Below, piece by piece: positions 33,260-41,468 of a stretch of 64,000 bases of DNA. The notes beneath the pieces were generated by a model. The model was not told where the DNA came from. It saw only the letters and a list, made by a program, of their open reading frames with translations, and did no database searches. Positions within the stretch are counted from its first letter, which is position 1; each line of letters starts with the position of its first letter. The stretch comes from Albimonas sp036154955 (GTDB taxonomy: Bacteria; Pseudomonadota; Alphaproteobacteria; Rhodobacterales; Rhodobacteraceae), in contig JAYZWL010000147.1 in NCBI GenBank assembly GCA_036154955.1, forward strand, positions 34,478 through 98,477, in the 5' to 3' direction. The position numbers and the translations under genes were made by a program.

Positions 33260-34852
33260 ATGCCCAAGGTTCTGATTTCCGACGCCCTCAGCGACGCCGC
33301 CGTCCAGATCTTCAAGGACAACGGGGTCGAGGTCGACTTCCAGCCCGCGCTCGGCAAGGACCCCGCGAAGCTCGCCGAGATCATCGGGAACTACGACGGT
33401 CTCGCCATCCGCTCGGCCACCAAGGCGACGGCCGCGCTTCTGGAGAACGCGACCAATCTCAAGGTCATCGGCCGCGCCGGCATCGGCGTGGACAACGTGG
33501 ACATCCCCGCCGCCTCGGCCAAGGGCATCGTGGTGATGAACACGCCCTTCGGCAACTCGATCACCACCGCCGAGCACGCCATCGCCATGATGTTCGCCTG
33601 CGCCCGGCAGATCCCGGAGGCCGACGCCTCGACCCGCGCCGGCAAGTGGGAGAAGTCCCGCTTCATGGGCGTCGAGATCACCGGCAAGACGCTGGGCATC
33701 CTCGGCTGCGGCAATATCGGCTCGGTCGTCGCCTCGCGCGCCATCGGGCTGAAGATGAAGGTCATCGCCTTCGACCCGTTCCTGTCGGCCGAGCGCGCGC
33801 AGGAGCTGGGGGTGGAGAAATACGACGATCTGGAGGCCCTGCTGGCCCGCGCCGATTTCGTCACCCTGCACATGCCCAAGACCGCGCAGACCGCCAACAT
33901 CCTGTCGGCCGAGCGCATCGCCAAGATGAAGCCCGGCGCGCGGCTGGTGAACTGCGCCCGCGGCGGGCTGGTCGATGAGGCGGCGGTGGCCGCGGCGCTG
34001 ACGTCCGGCCATCTCGCCGCCGCCGCCTTCGACGTCTTCGCCGAAGAGCCGGCCAAGGAGAACGTGCTGTTCTCGGCCCCCAACTGCGTTTGCACCCCGC
34101 ATCTGGGCGCCTCGACCTCCGAGGCGCAGGAGAACGTCGCCCTGCAGGTGGCCGAGCAGATGTCGGACTACCTGATGAAGGGCGCGATCTCGAACGCCAT
34201 CAACGCCCCCTCGGTCACGGCCGAGGAAGCGCCCCTCCTGAAGCCCTGGATCGCGGTGTGCGAGAGCCTGGGCGGCTTCGCCGGTCAGGTGACCGAGAAC
34301 GCCATCAAGTCGATCGAGATCGAATATGTCGGCCGCGTCGGCGAGCTGAACCTCAAGCCGCTGACCGCGACGCTGGTGGCCTGCCTGATGAAGCCGCTGG
34401 TCGGCGAGGGCGGGGTCAACATGGTCTCGGCCCCCGTCGTGGCGCGCGAGCGCGGCATCAAGATCGCCGAGACCCGCAAGGACGCGCAGGGCGCTTACGG
34501 CTCCTATGTCCGCCTCGTGGTGACCACCGAGAAGCAGACCCGCGCCGTGGCCGGCACGGTCTTCTCCGACAACAAGCCGCGGATCATCCAGATCAAGGGC
34601 ATCGACCTCGAAGCCGATCCGCTGCCCAACATGCTCTACACCACCAACAACGACGCGCCGGGCTTCATCGGCGCGCTGGGGGCGAAGCTGGGCGAGCTCG
34701 GCATCAACATCGCCACCTTCGCGCTGGGCCGGTCGGAGAAGGGCGGCGAGGCGATCGCGCTGCTCGGCGTGGACGAGCCGGTGACCAAGGCGATGGTCGA
34801 CCAGATCCTCGCCCTGCCGCAGGTGACGCAGGCCAAGGCGCTCAGCTTCTGA
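33260..34852 (+). CDS. serA: D-3-phosphoglycerate dehydrogenase
   Basis: The protein has 530 residues, the long SerA type. The NAD-binding motif is LGILGCGNIGSVVA. The catalytic arginine lies in NCARGGLVDE, the glutamate in AAFDVFAEEP and the histidine in TPHLGASTSEAQE. An intervening allosteric-substrate-binding domain and a C-terminal ACT domain (TNNDAPGFIGALGAKLGELG) follow. It starts serine synthesis from 3-phosphoglycerate, and the ACT domain suggests serine feedback control. A good intrinsic terminator follows at 34875. Confidence 0.97.
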   Translation: MPKVLISDALSDAAVQIFKDNGVEVDFQPALGKDPAKLAEIIGNYDGLAIRSATKATAALLENATNLKVIGRAGIGVDNVDIPAASAKGIVVMNTPFGNSITTAEHAIAMMFACARQIPEADASTRAGKWEKSRFMGVEITGKTLGILGCGNIGSVVASRAIGLKMKVIAFDPFLSAERAQELGVEKYDDLEALLARADFVTLHMPKTAQTANILSAERIAKMKPGARLVNCARGGLVDEAAVAAALTSGHLAAAAFDVFAEEPAKENVLFSAPNCVCTPHLGASTSEAQENVALQVAEQMSDYLMKGAISNAINAPSVTAEEAPLLKPWIAVCESLGGFAGQVTENAIKSIEIEYVGRVGELNLKPLTATLVACLMKPLVGEGGVNMVSAPVVARERGIKIAETRKDAQGAYGSYVRLVVTTEKQTRAVAGTVFSDNKPRIIQIKGIDLEADPLPNMLYTTNNDAPGFIGALGAKLGELGINIATFALGRSEKGGEAIALLGVDEPVTKAMVDQILALPQVTQAKALSF

Positions 34853-34874
34853 GGCCTTGCGCCATCGGATCGGG

Positions 34875-34902
34875 AAAGGGGCGGCTTCGGCCGCCCTTTT
34901 TT
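34875..34902 (+). terminator. Intrinsic terminator after serA
   Basis: GGGCGGC (34879-34885) pairs with GCCGCCC (34890-34896) around a stable TTCG tetraloop, with a run of six T at 34897-34902. This is the clearest classic Rho-independent terminator in the window. Confidence 0.95.
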
Positions 34903-34982
34903 CATTCGCGCTCGACGGCGGGCGAGGCGGCGCTAGGATCGGGGGCGAGCATCCCAGCCAGTCGCCAGCCAGGAGAGTCCTC

Positions 34983-35225
34983 ATGTCAGACGCCCCCGTC
35001 ATCGCGCAGAAAGCCCCCTACGCCGTCGAGGTCGAGACCGGAAAGACCTATTTCTGGTGCGCCTGCGGCAAGTCCGCGAAACAGCCGTTCTGCGACGGCT
35101 CGCACAAGGGCTCGGACTTCGCGCCGGTGAAATGGACGTCGCAGAAGGACGGCAAGGCGTTCTTCTGCGGCTGCAAGCGGACCTCCGGCGCGCCGCTCTG
35201 CGACGGAACCCACAAGGCGCTCTGA
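34983..35225 (+). CDS. Double CDGSH iron-sulfur protein
   Basis: The protein has 80 residues. Two CDGSH-type zinc-finger-like [2Fe-2S] motifs are visible: CACGKSAKQPFCDGSHKG and CGCKRTSGAPLCDGTHKA. Each holds the three Cys plus one His ligands. Such small bacterial mitoNEET-like proteins are thought to act in redox or iron-sulfur traffic; the exact role is unknown. The ATG at 34983 follows AGGAGA. It is a single gene after the serA terminator. Confidence 0.92.
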   Translation: MSDAPVIAQKAPYAVEVETGKTYFWCACGKSAKQPFCDGSHKGSDFAPVKWTSQKDGKAFFCGCKRTSGAPLCDGTHKAL

Positions 35226-35250
35226 CCGGGGGACCTCCGCGCGGGGGACG

Positions 35251-35281
35251 GGCCGAAGGGGGCGTCGAGCCCCCTCCGCCC
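35251..35281. terminator. GTCGA-loop hairpin after the CDGSH gene
   Basis: AAGGGGGC (35256-35263) pairs with GCCCCCTC (35269-35276) around the loop GTCGA at 35264-35268, with GC-rich flanks extending the stem imperfectly. It lies between convergent genes. Confidence 0.6.
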
Positions 35282-35336
35282 CGCGGCCGGCTGCGCCGTC
35301 CGGGCGCCCGGATCGCGCAGCGAGCCGCGGGGTCGA

Positions 35337-35353
35337 CGGGGCTCGACGCCCCG
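35337..35353. terminator. GTCGA-loop hairpin after rmuC
   Basis: CGGGGC (35337-35342) pairs with GCCCCG (35348-35353) around TCGAC, read as GTCGA on the minus strand. It lies 17 bp beyond the rmuC stop, in the orientation expected for that gene. Confidence 0.55.
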
Positions 35354-35369
35354 GAGACGCCGCCCCCCC

Positions 35370-36863
35370 CTATTCCCCCGCGTGTTCGGGGGCGGAGAGC
35401 CCGCGGGGCGTCGCCTCCACCGGGCCGGGGCCGGGCAGGTCCGCGCCTTTTTCCAGCACGCCGGCGGCCTCGAACCGGCGGGCGGCGGGAAGCACGCGGG
35501 TCTCCAGGCTGCCCACCGCCTGATTGTATTTCTCCACCGCGCCCTTCAGGCCCTTTCCCACGCCCTCCATCAGCTCCCCGAACCGGGCGAGCCGGTCATG
35601 CAGCAGGCGGGCGTCGCGGGCGACGGCCTCGGCGCTTTCCGCGAGCTTCTCCTGCCGCCAGCCATAGGCCACGGACTTTATCAGCGCGATCAGCGTGGTG
35701 GGCGAGCAGACCAGCACCTTCGCCTCCAACGCGGTCTCGAAAATCGCCGGATCCTCGGCCATGGCGGCGGCGTAGAACGCCTCTCCGGGCACGAACATCA
35801 CCACGAAATCCGGGGTCTCGGGCAGGGTCCGCCAATAGTCCTTGCCGCCCAGCATCCGCACATGGCCGCGCAGCTGGCGGGCGTGATGGGCGAGCGCCGC
35901 GCGCTGGGCGTCCGGGTCCGTCGCCTCCAGCGCCGTCAGATAGGCGTCGAGCGGGGTCTTCGCGTCCACCACCACGCATTTGCCGCCGGGCAGGCGCACC
36001 AGCGCGTCGGGCCGCCTGCGCCCCTCATCGGTGTCGAAGCCGGATTCCAGCGCGAAATCCACATGCTCCAGCATCCCCGCCATCTCGAACACCTGGCGAA
36101 GCTGGAACTCGCCCCAGCGGCCCCGGGTCTGGGGGGCGCGCAGGGCCTGGACCAGCTTGCCGGTCTCGGCGCTGAGCCCGCGCTGGCCGGCGGCGAGGGC
36201 GGCGACCTGTTCGCGGATCTCGGCGTAGGCGCCGGCGCGGGCCTTTTCGAGATCGCCCACAACGGCCTCGAACTTGCCGAGGCTGTCGGCGACCGGCTTC
36301 ACCAGCCCCTCGATCGCGGCGCGGCGGGCGTCGAGTTCCGCCGCCGCGGCCTGCCGATGGCTCTCGAACCGCTCCGAGACCAGGCCGAGGAAGCTTTCCG
36401 CGTTGCGCCCCAAGGCCTCCTGAGCGAGGGCTGCGAACTTGCGTTCGGCGGCGGCCTCGGCCCGGCGCAGTTCGTCGAGGCGGGCGGCATGGGCGGCGCG
36501 CTCGCCCTCCAGCTCCGCGACCAGCTCGGCCCGGGCTTCGGCGGCGTCGCCCAGGCGGTTGCGCAGAACCGAGGCCTCGGCCTCGGCGGCCGCCAGCCGC
36601 TCCGCCCGGGCCTCGGCCCCGGCGAGCAGGCGGCGCGCCTCCGCCGCCTCGGCCCGCGCGCGGGTCAGCGCCCGCCGGCCCAGCAGCGCCGCGGCCCCGG
36701 CCCCCAGTCCGGCGGCGAGCCAGCCCTGCCCGGCCGGCCCGAGGCCCGCATACCATACCGCGAGGTCAGCCCAGGCGCCGCCCGCCACGTCCTGAAGGTC
36801 TTGCAACATCTTGCGGACTCCGCCCCTGCGCGCCCCAGATGATGGACCCTCTTTGTTCTCCAC
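35370..36863 (-). CDS. rmuC: DNA recombination protein RmuC
   Basis: The protein has 497 residues. A short hydrophobic segment near residues 45-62 is followed by a long Ala/Glu/Arg coiled coil (residues 65-210). The RmuC domain then shows RGRWGEFQLRQVFEMAGMLE, PDALVRLPGGKCVVVDAKTP and DFVVMFVPGEAFYAAAMAED. RmuC limits inversion-type recombination at short repeats and has a restriction-endonuclease-like fold (the VDAKTP strand). A downstream ATG at 36809 could be the true start, since the first 18 residues are polar and poorly typical. It is divergent from purA. Confidence 0.92.
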   Translation of the reverse strand: MENKEGPSSGARRGGVRKMLQDLQDVAGGAWADLAVWYAGLGPAGQGWLAAGLGAGAAALLGRRALTRARAEAAEARRLLAGAEARAERLAAAEAEASVLRNRLGDAAEARAELVAELEGERAAHAARLDELRRAEAAAERKFAALAQEALGRNAESFLGLVSERFESHRQAAAAELDARRAAIEGLVKPVADSLGKFEAVVGDLEKARAGAYAEIREQVAALAAGQRGLSAETGKLVQALRAPQTRGRWGEFQLRQVFEMAGMLEHVDFALESGFDTDEGRRRPDALVRLPGGKCVVVDAKTPLDAYLTALEATDPDAQRAALAHHARQLRGHVRMLGGKDYWRTLPETPDFVVMFVPGEAFYAAAMAEDPAIFETALEAKVLVCSPTTLIALIKSVAYGWRQEKLAESAEAVARDARLLHDRLARFGELMEGVGKGLKGAVEKYNQAVGSLETRVLPAARRFEAAGVLEKGADLPGPGPVEATPRGLSAPEHAGE

Positions 36864-36985
36864 GCAACCGCCCGCCGCGGCGATTTCCGCGCGTCGCGCC
36901 GCGACGATGCGACGGGCTGTCTTCGCCCGCCGGAACCGGCTACAACCGCGCCCGTTTGCGCAACCCGAAGCGGGGGAGGGCCGTC

Positions 36986-38281
36986 ATGGCCAACGTAGTG
37001 GTGGTCGGCGCCCAGTGGGGCGACGAAGGCAAGGGCAAGCTGGTGGACTGGCTGTCGGAGCGCGCCGACGTCATCGTCCGCTTCCAGGGCGGCCACAACG
37101 CCGGCCATACGCTGGTCATCGACGGGGTGACCTACAAGCTGTCGCTGCTGCCCTCGGGCATCGTGCGCAAGGGCAAGCTGTCGGTGATCGGCAACGGCGT
37201 GGTGCTCGACCCCTGGGCATTGCTGGCCGAGATCGACAAGCTGCGCGGCCAGGGGGTGGAGATCTCCACCGACAACCTGTTGATCGCCGAGAACACGCCG
37301 CTGATCCTGCCGGTGCACGGGGAGCTGGACCGCGCCCGCGAATCCCAGAACGCGGTGGCCAAGATCGGCACCACCGGGCGCGGCATCGGCCCGTGCTACG
37401 AGGACAAGGTCGGGCGCCGGGCGATCCGGGTGGCCGACCTCGCCGACCCGGCGACGCTGGAGCATCGGCTCGACCGGCTGCTGACCCATCACGACGCGCT
37501 GCGCCGCGGGCTGGGCCTGCCCGAGATCGACCGGGCCGAGCTGACCGCCGCGCTGATGGAGGTGGCCCCCAAGGTGCTGCCCTACGCCGCCCCGGTCTGG
37601 AAGATCCTGGCCGAGCGCAAGAAGGCCGGCGACCGCATCCTGTTCGAGGGGGCGCAGGGCGCGCTGCTCGACATCGATTTCGGCACCTATCCCTATGTGA
37701 CCTCGTCGAACACGCTGGCGGGCATGGCCTCCACCGGTTCCGGCCTGGGACCGGGGGCGGTGGATTTCGTGCTGGGCATCGTCAAGGCCTACACCACCCG
37801 CGTCGGCGAGGGCCCGTTCCCCACCGAGCTGGAGGACGAGATCGGCCAGCGCCTGGGCGAGCGGGGGCACGAATTCGGCACCGTGACGGGCCGCAAGCGC
37901 CGCTGCGGCTGGTTCGACGCGGTGCTGGTGCGCCAGACCTGCATGACCTCGGGCGTCACCGGGATCGCGCTGACCAAGCTCGACGTGCTGGACGGGTTCG
38001 AGGAACTGCGGATCTGCACCGGCTACGAGCTGGACGGCGAGATGCTGGACCATCTGCCCATCGCCTCCGAGCAGCAGCGCCGCTGCGTCCCGGTCTATGA
38101 GACCCTGCCCGGCTGGTCCCAGTCCACCGTCGGCGCGCGGTCCTGGGCCGACCTGCCGGCCGAGGCGGTCAAGTATGTGCGCCGGGTGGAAGAGCTGATC
38201 GGCTGCCCGGTGGCGCTTCTGTCCACCAGCCCGGAGCGGGACGACACCATTCTGGTCTCCGACCCGTTCGCCGGCCGATGA
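36986..38281 (+). CDS. purA: Adenylosuccinate synthetase
   Basis: The protein has 431 residues. It begins MANVVVVGAQWGDEGKGKLV with the GTP loop GDEGKGK at residues 12-18 and has VRFQGGHNAGHTLV, IGTTGRGIGPCYEDKVGRR, LFEGAQGALLDIDFGTYPYV and TGRKRRCGWFD. It joins IMP and aspartate with GTP for AMP synthesis. The ATG at 36986 has GGGGGAGGG upstream; a longer in-frame stretch from 36839 overlaps the rmuC start and is rejected. Its stop overlaps the next gene (ATGA), a pairing common in Rhodobacterales. Confidence 0.98.
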   Translation: MANVVVVGAQWGDEGKGKLVDWLSERADVIVRFQGGHNAGHTLVIDGVTYKLSLLPSGIVRKGKLSVIGNGVVLDPWALLAEIDKLRGQGVEISTDNLLIAENTPLILPVHGELDRARESQNAVAKIGTTGRGIGPCYEDKVGRRAIRVADLADPATLEHRLDRLLTHHDALRRGLGLPEIDRAELTAALMEVAPKVLPYAAPVWKILAERKKAGDRILFEGAQGALLDIDFGTYPYVTSSNTLAGMASTGSGLGPGAVDFVLGIVKAYTTRVGEGPFPTELEDEIGQRLGERGHEFGTVTGRKRRCGWFDAVLVRQTCMTSGVTGIALTKLDVLDGFEELRICTGYELDGEMLDHLPIASEQQRRCVPVYETLPGWSQSTVGARSWADLPAEAVKYVRRVEELIGCPVALLSTSPERDDTILVSDPFAGR

Positions 38282-38508
38282 AGCTGAGCTGGAAGACCCG
38301 GCGGCGGCTGTCGCTCGTGCTGCTGCTGGTGTGGCTGCCGCTGTTCGTGGTGGCCGCGCTTTATGTGACCAGCCTGTTCGACCGGCCCTCGCTGCCGGTA
38401 GAGCTGGCGATCTATGTGGGCCTGGGCGTGATCTGGGCGCTGCCGTTCCGGGCCGTGTTCCGCGGCGTGGGCCGCGAGGCGCCGCCGGAGCAGCGCGGCG
38501 AGGACTGA
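38278..38508 (+). CDS. DUF2842 small membrane protein
   Basis: The protein has 76 residues with two membrane segments (SLVLLLVWLPLFVVAALYVT and LAIYVGLGVIWALPFRAVF) and a basic N-terminus (KLSWKTRRR). It matches DUF2842, a small alphaproteobacterial family often placed directly after purA. The four-base overlap with purA shows translational coupling. Function unknown. Confidence 0.9.
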   Translation: MKLSWKTRRRLSLVLLLVWLPLFVVAALYVTSLFDRPSLPVELAIYVGLGVIWALPFRAVFRGVGREAPPEQRGED

Positions 38509-38712
38509 GTCGCGCGCCCCGCCCGCCGCGAGCGTTTCCGTTTCGGCGACGAATTCCACCCGGAACGGTTGCGCTGAGCGTCCGCCGCCCGCCCCGCCTC
38601 CGGTCGCCCGGGTCGGGCGTGCGGCGGAAACGCGCCCCGGACCGCCCCATCGGCGAATCTTCAGGAACGCGGCGACGGCTCCGGATCCGCCGTCATGCGG
38701 TCGCGCGAAGTC

Positions 38713-38724
38713 TGAACCGGTTCA
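38713..38724. promoter_or_regulatory. Perfect 12-bp palindrome TGAACCGGTTCA
   Basis: A perfect palindrome sits in otherwise unremarkable non-coding sequence, 58 bp before the CRP-like site. The binding protein is unknown. Confidence 0.35.
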
Positions 38725-38781
38725 ATTCGGGACGAGTGATTCTCTCGCAGGGACCGCGCATCTCGTCGCACCGGGCCTGAA

Positions 38782-38797
38782 TGTGACGAGAGTCACA
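38782..38797. promoter_or_regulatory. CRP/FNR-superfamily-like site TGTGA-N6-TCACA
   Basis: The half-sites TGTGA and TCACA spaced by CGAGAG match the classic CRP consensus exactly. A CRP-like protein in this organism would be the expected partner, but the distance (about 590 bp) to the response-regulator gene leaves the controlled promoter open. Confidence 0.45.
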
Positions 38798-39040
38798 CGC
38801 TGCGCTGCGACACAAACCTGCCGCAATTGCGGCGCAATTCGGCACGACCGGGCGGGAACCGAGTGCGAGGTTCCGGGCTTTCGCGGGTGTGTGTGGGATG
38901 TGCCGGTCAAACGATCACATAATGCTGCAATCGCGAGACAAGCTGGGGGTGATGCGACCGCCCGGAACCTCTCCTCGGGATTGGGGGGACCCCGAAGTTC
39001 TGTGATCGTGCCATATTCGCGCTGTTTGGCAAGTGACAAA

Positions 39041-39082
39041 GCGGTTGGGATCGATTTTTCGGCAAAACCGCGTCTGTTTTTT
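39041..39082 (+). terminator. Weak hairpin with T run (possible small-RNA end)
   Basis: GCGGTT (39041-39046) pairs with AACCGC (39066-39071) across a 19-base loop, and six T follow at 39077-39082. The stem is short, so confidence is low. Confidence 0.25.
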
Positions 39083-39334
39083 GGGCGATTGCCAATCCGG
39101 GCCGCAGCGGGCGCGAGCGCGCGTCGCCTTTCGCGATTTAGGTTCTGTTCACCATCTGGACACGATCCGCCCCGAATGGAGGCTCCATCCGTTCATGCCG
39201 CCTTCACGCCCGCCCATGCCGCGAGCGTTGCCAATCCGTTCAGATACCGTTAATACTTTATCCGATCCGGGGACAAACGACCGAACGGGATCTCGGGCGA
39301 GATTCTGTTGGAAAAATCCGTTCAGCTTGCAGAT

Positions 39335-39353
39335 ACTCACTCGACATGTGAGT
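39335..39353. promoter_or_regulatory. ACTCAC-N7-GTGAGT inverted repeat before the response regulator
   Basis: A perfect 6+6 inverted repeat lies 36 bp upstream of the response-regulator start. Its position suits either autoregulation or an mRNA leader hairpin. Confidence 0.4.
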
Positions 39354-39388
39354 TGCGTAAGCGCCGGAGCGTTAGACCGGAGGATGGA

Positions 39389-40048
39389 ATGCGTGTTCTG
39401 CTAGTGGAAGATGAAGCGGTGCTGGCCGGCCAGGTTCAGCGGGCCCTCGAATCGGAAGGGCGCGTGGTGGACGTGGCCAGGGACGGCGAGGAAGGGTCCT
39501 TCCTCGGGTCGACCGAACCCTATGACGCCATCGTGCTCGACCTCGGCCTGCCCAAGAAGGACGGCAACGCCGTGCTCCGCGACTGGCGCGAAAGCGGCAT
39601 CAAGGCCCCGGTGCTGGTGCTGACCGCGCGGGATTCCTGGCGGGACAAGGTGGCCGGACTCGACTCGGGCGCCGACGACTACCTCACCAAACCCTTCCAG
39701 ATGGATGAGCTGCTGGCGCGCCTGCGCGCGCTGATCCGCCGGTCCTCCGGCCAGCCGAACCCGGTGTTCAAGCAGGGCGGGCTGGAATTCGACACCCGCT
39801 CCGGCCGGGTGACGGTGGAGGGGGAGCTCGTTCAGCTCACCGCGCAGGAGACGAACGTGCTGGGCTACCTGATCCTCAACAAGGACCGGGTGGTCAGCCG
39901 CACCGAGCTGTCGGAGCATGTCTACGGCTACGACACCGAGCGGGACTCCAACACCATCGAGGTGTTCATCGGCCGGCTGCGCAAGAAGCTGGGCCAGAAG
40001 ATCATCGTCACCATCCGCGGCCGCGGCTACCAGTTCGACGGAAGCTGA
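39389..40048 (+). CDS. OmpR/PhoB-family response regulator
   Basis: The protein has 219 residues. The receiver domain opens MRVLLVEDEAVLAGQVQRAL with the acidic pair at 7-8, the phospho-acceptor D51 in AIVLDLGLPKKDGN and the conserved lysine in DDYLTKPF. A winged-helix DNA-binding domain follows (VQLTAQETNVLGYLILNKDR, NTIEVFIGRLRKKLG, RGRGYQF). GGAGGATGGA precedes the ATG, which decides this start against an upstream extension. Its partner kinase starts three bases after the stop. It is of the PhoP/QseB-like group; the stimulus is unknown. Confidence 0.95.
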   Translation: MRVLLVEDEAVLAGQVQRALESEGRVVDVARDGEEGSFLGSTEPYDAIVLDLGLPKKDGNAVLRDWRESGIKAPVLVLTARDSWRDKVAGLDSGADDYLTKPFQMDELLARLRALIRRSSGQPNPVFKQGGLEFDTRSGRVTVEGELVQLTAQETNVLGYLILNKDRVVSRTELSEHVYGYDTERDSNTIEVFIGRLRKKLGQKIIVTIRGRGYQFDGS

Positions 40049-40051
40049 CGC

Positions 40052-41410
40052 TTGGGAGGACTGTCGCTCCGCGCCCGCGCGGTTCTGGGCGGCGTCCTCT
40101 GGATCGTGTTCGCGCTCGGCGTGTCGGGATGGCTCCTGGTCGGAGCCTTCGACGGCATCGCCGAGCGCGCGTTCTCGCGCAACCTCTCCGCGCAGCTCGA
40201 CCAGCTTGAGAGCCTGATCCTCACCGGCTCGCTGGAAACCGACCCCAGTCAGACGCGGCTCGCCAATCCCCGCTATCTTCAACCCGGTTCCGGTTACTAC
40301 TGGCAGGTGCAGCGGCCTGACGGCTCGATCGTGCGCTCGCCCTCGCTGGGGTCCGAGTCGCTGCCGATGCGCGACCTCACCGCGGGGGAGACCAGCTTCA
40401 CCGCCAGGGCGCCGGAGGGCTTCCTGATCCTGACCCGCGTGCGCGTGGTGCGGGCGGTGGACGGCGTGGGAAGCTGGCGGCTCTACGCGGCCGAGGCGGT
40501 GGTGAGGCTGTCGAAGGACAAGCTGGAGTTCCGCCGGTCGCTGTTCGCGGCGCTGATCGGGCTGGGCGGGGCGCTGTCGCTGGCCGCCACGGCGATGACC
40601 GGCATGGTGCTGCGCCCGCTGGTGGGCCTGCGCGCGGCGTTCTGGGACTACCGCTCGGGCGAGGCGGAGCGGATCGAGGGGCGTTACCCGCCGGACCTGG
40701 AGCCGCTGGTGGCCGACCTGAACGAGCTGCTGGAGCGCAACGCCAAGATCATCGGCGCGGCGCGGCGGCAGGCGGCGGATCTCGCCCACGCGCTCAAGAC
40801 CCCCGCCGCGATCATCCGCAACGAGCTGGACGCGATGGGCACGCCCCAGCCGGAGATGCGCGACGCGCTGGCCCGGATCGACGCGCTGATGGTGCGCTAC
40901 ACGGCCCGCGCGCGGCTGGCGGGCGCCAACGCGCCGGGCGCGTCCTGCGAGGTGAGCCCCCTGCTCGGCGGGCTCGGCCGGGTGATGGAGCGGGTGCATT
41001 TCGACAAGGCCATCGACCTCGACCTCGACGCGCCCGCGGGTCTGCGCGCGAAGGTGGAGGGCGAGGACCTGGAGGAGCTGGCCGGCAACCTGATCGACAA
41101 CGCCTTCAAATGGGCGCGGACCTCGGTCCGGGTCTCGGCCCGGCGGCTGCCCGGGCGCATCGAGATCGTGGTGGAGGACGACGGCCCCGGCATTCCGCCC
41201 GACAGCCGCGAGACGGCGCTGCGCGAGGGCGGGCGGCTGGACGAAGCGGTGCCGGGGACCGGGCTGGGCCTGGCGATCTGCGCCGATATCGTGGAGGCCT
41301 ACGAAGGCGCGCTGACCCTGGAGGACTCGGAGCTGGGCGGCCTGCTGGCCCGGGTGCGCCTGCCGCTGGCCCGCACCGACCCCGCCCCCGCCGCCCGCGC
41401 GGAGGCCTGA
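40052..41410 (+). CDS. Sensor histidine kinase (PhoQ/QseC-like)
   Basis: The protein has 452 residues from a TTG at 40052; no ATG or GTG fits as well before the first membrane segment (AVLGGVLWIVFALGVSGWLL). A periplasmic sensor domain of about 140 residues and a second membrane segment follow. The phospho-acceptor is H246 in ADLAHALKTPAAII, and the ATPase domain has NLIDNAFKWA, VEDDGPGIPP and GTGLGLAICADIVEAYEG. It forms a two-component system with the preceding gene. The short H-box LAHALKTP is of the PhoQ type. Stimulus unknown. Confidence 0.93.
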   Translation: MGGLSLRARAVLGGVLWIVFALGVSGWLLVGAFDGIAERAFSRNLSAQLDQLESLILTGSLETDPSQTRLANPRYLQPGSGYYWQVQRPDGSIVRSPSLGSESLPMRDLTAGETSFTARAPEGFLILTRVRVVRAVDGVGSWRLYAAEAVVRLSKDKLEFRRSLFAALIGLGGALSLAATAMTGMVLRPLVGLRAAFWDYRSGEAERIEGRYPPDLEPLVADLNELLERNAKIIGAARRQAADLAHALKTPAAIIRNELDAMGTPQPEMRDALARIDALMVRYTARARLAGANAPGASCEVSPLLGGLGRVMERVHFDKAIDLDLDAPAGLRAKVEGEDLEELAGNLIDNAFKWARTSVRVSARRLPGRIEIVVEDDGPGIPPDSRETALREGGRLDEAVPGTGLGLAICADIVEAYEGALTLEDSELGGLLARVRLPLARTDPAPAARAEA

Positions 41411-41468
41411 CGGGCCGGACGGGGCCGCGGGACGGGGGCGGGCGAGGGGGCGGGGTCGGAGGCGGCCT

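Larger units (their letters stand above)
38509..39388. other. 880-bp palindrome-rich non-coding region upstream of the two-component system
   Basis: No convincing gene is present; the longest open frame (38783-39253) has no plausible ribosome-binding site and reads as low-similarity basic sequence. The right part is clearly richer in A and T than the coding DNA. Marked elements are a TGAACCGGTTCA palindrome (38713), a CRP-like TGTGA-N6-TCACA site (38782), a CCGCAATTGCGG palindrome (38821), a weak hairpin with a T run (39041-39082) and an ACTCAC-N7-GTGAGT repeat (39335). It may carry long regulatory sequence or an unrecognised small RNA. Confidence 0.55.

Noticed and set aside
31876..33384. 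Minus-strand open frame of 502 codons over serC
   Set aside because: It is antisense to serC and has no domain pattern; serC is fully supported.
38783..39253. Possible 156-codon gene in the region before the two-component system
   Set aside because: It has no ribosome-binding site, no recognisable domain and a composition like random translation. It also runs over palindromes and an AT-rich promoter region.
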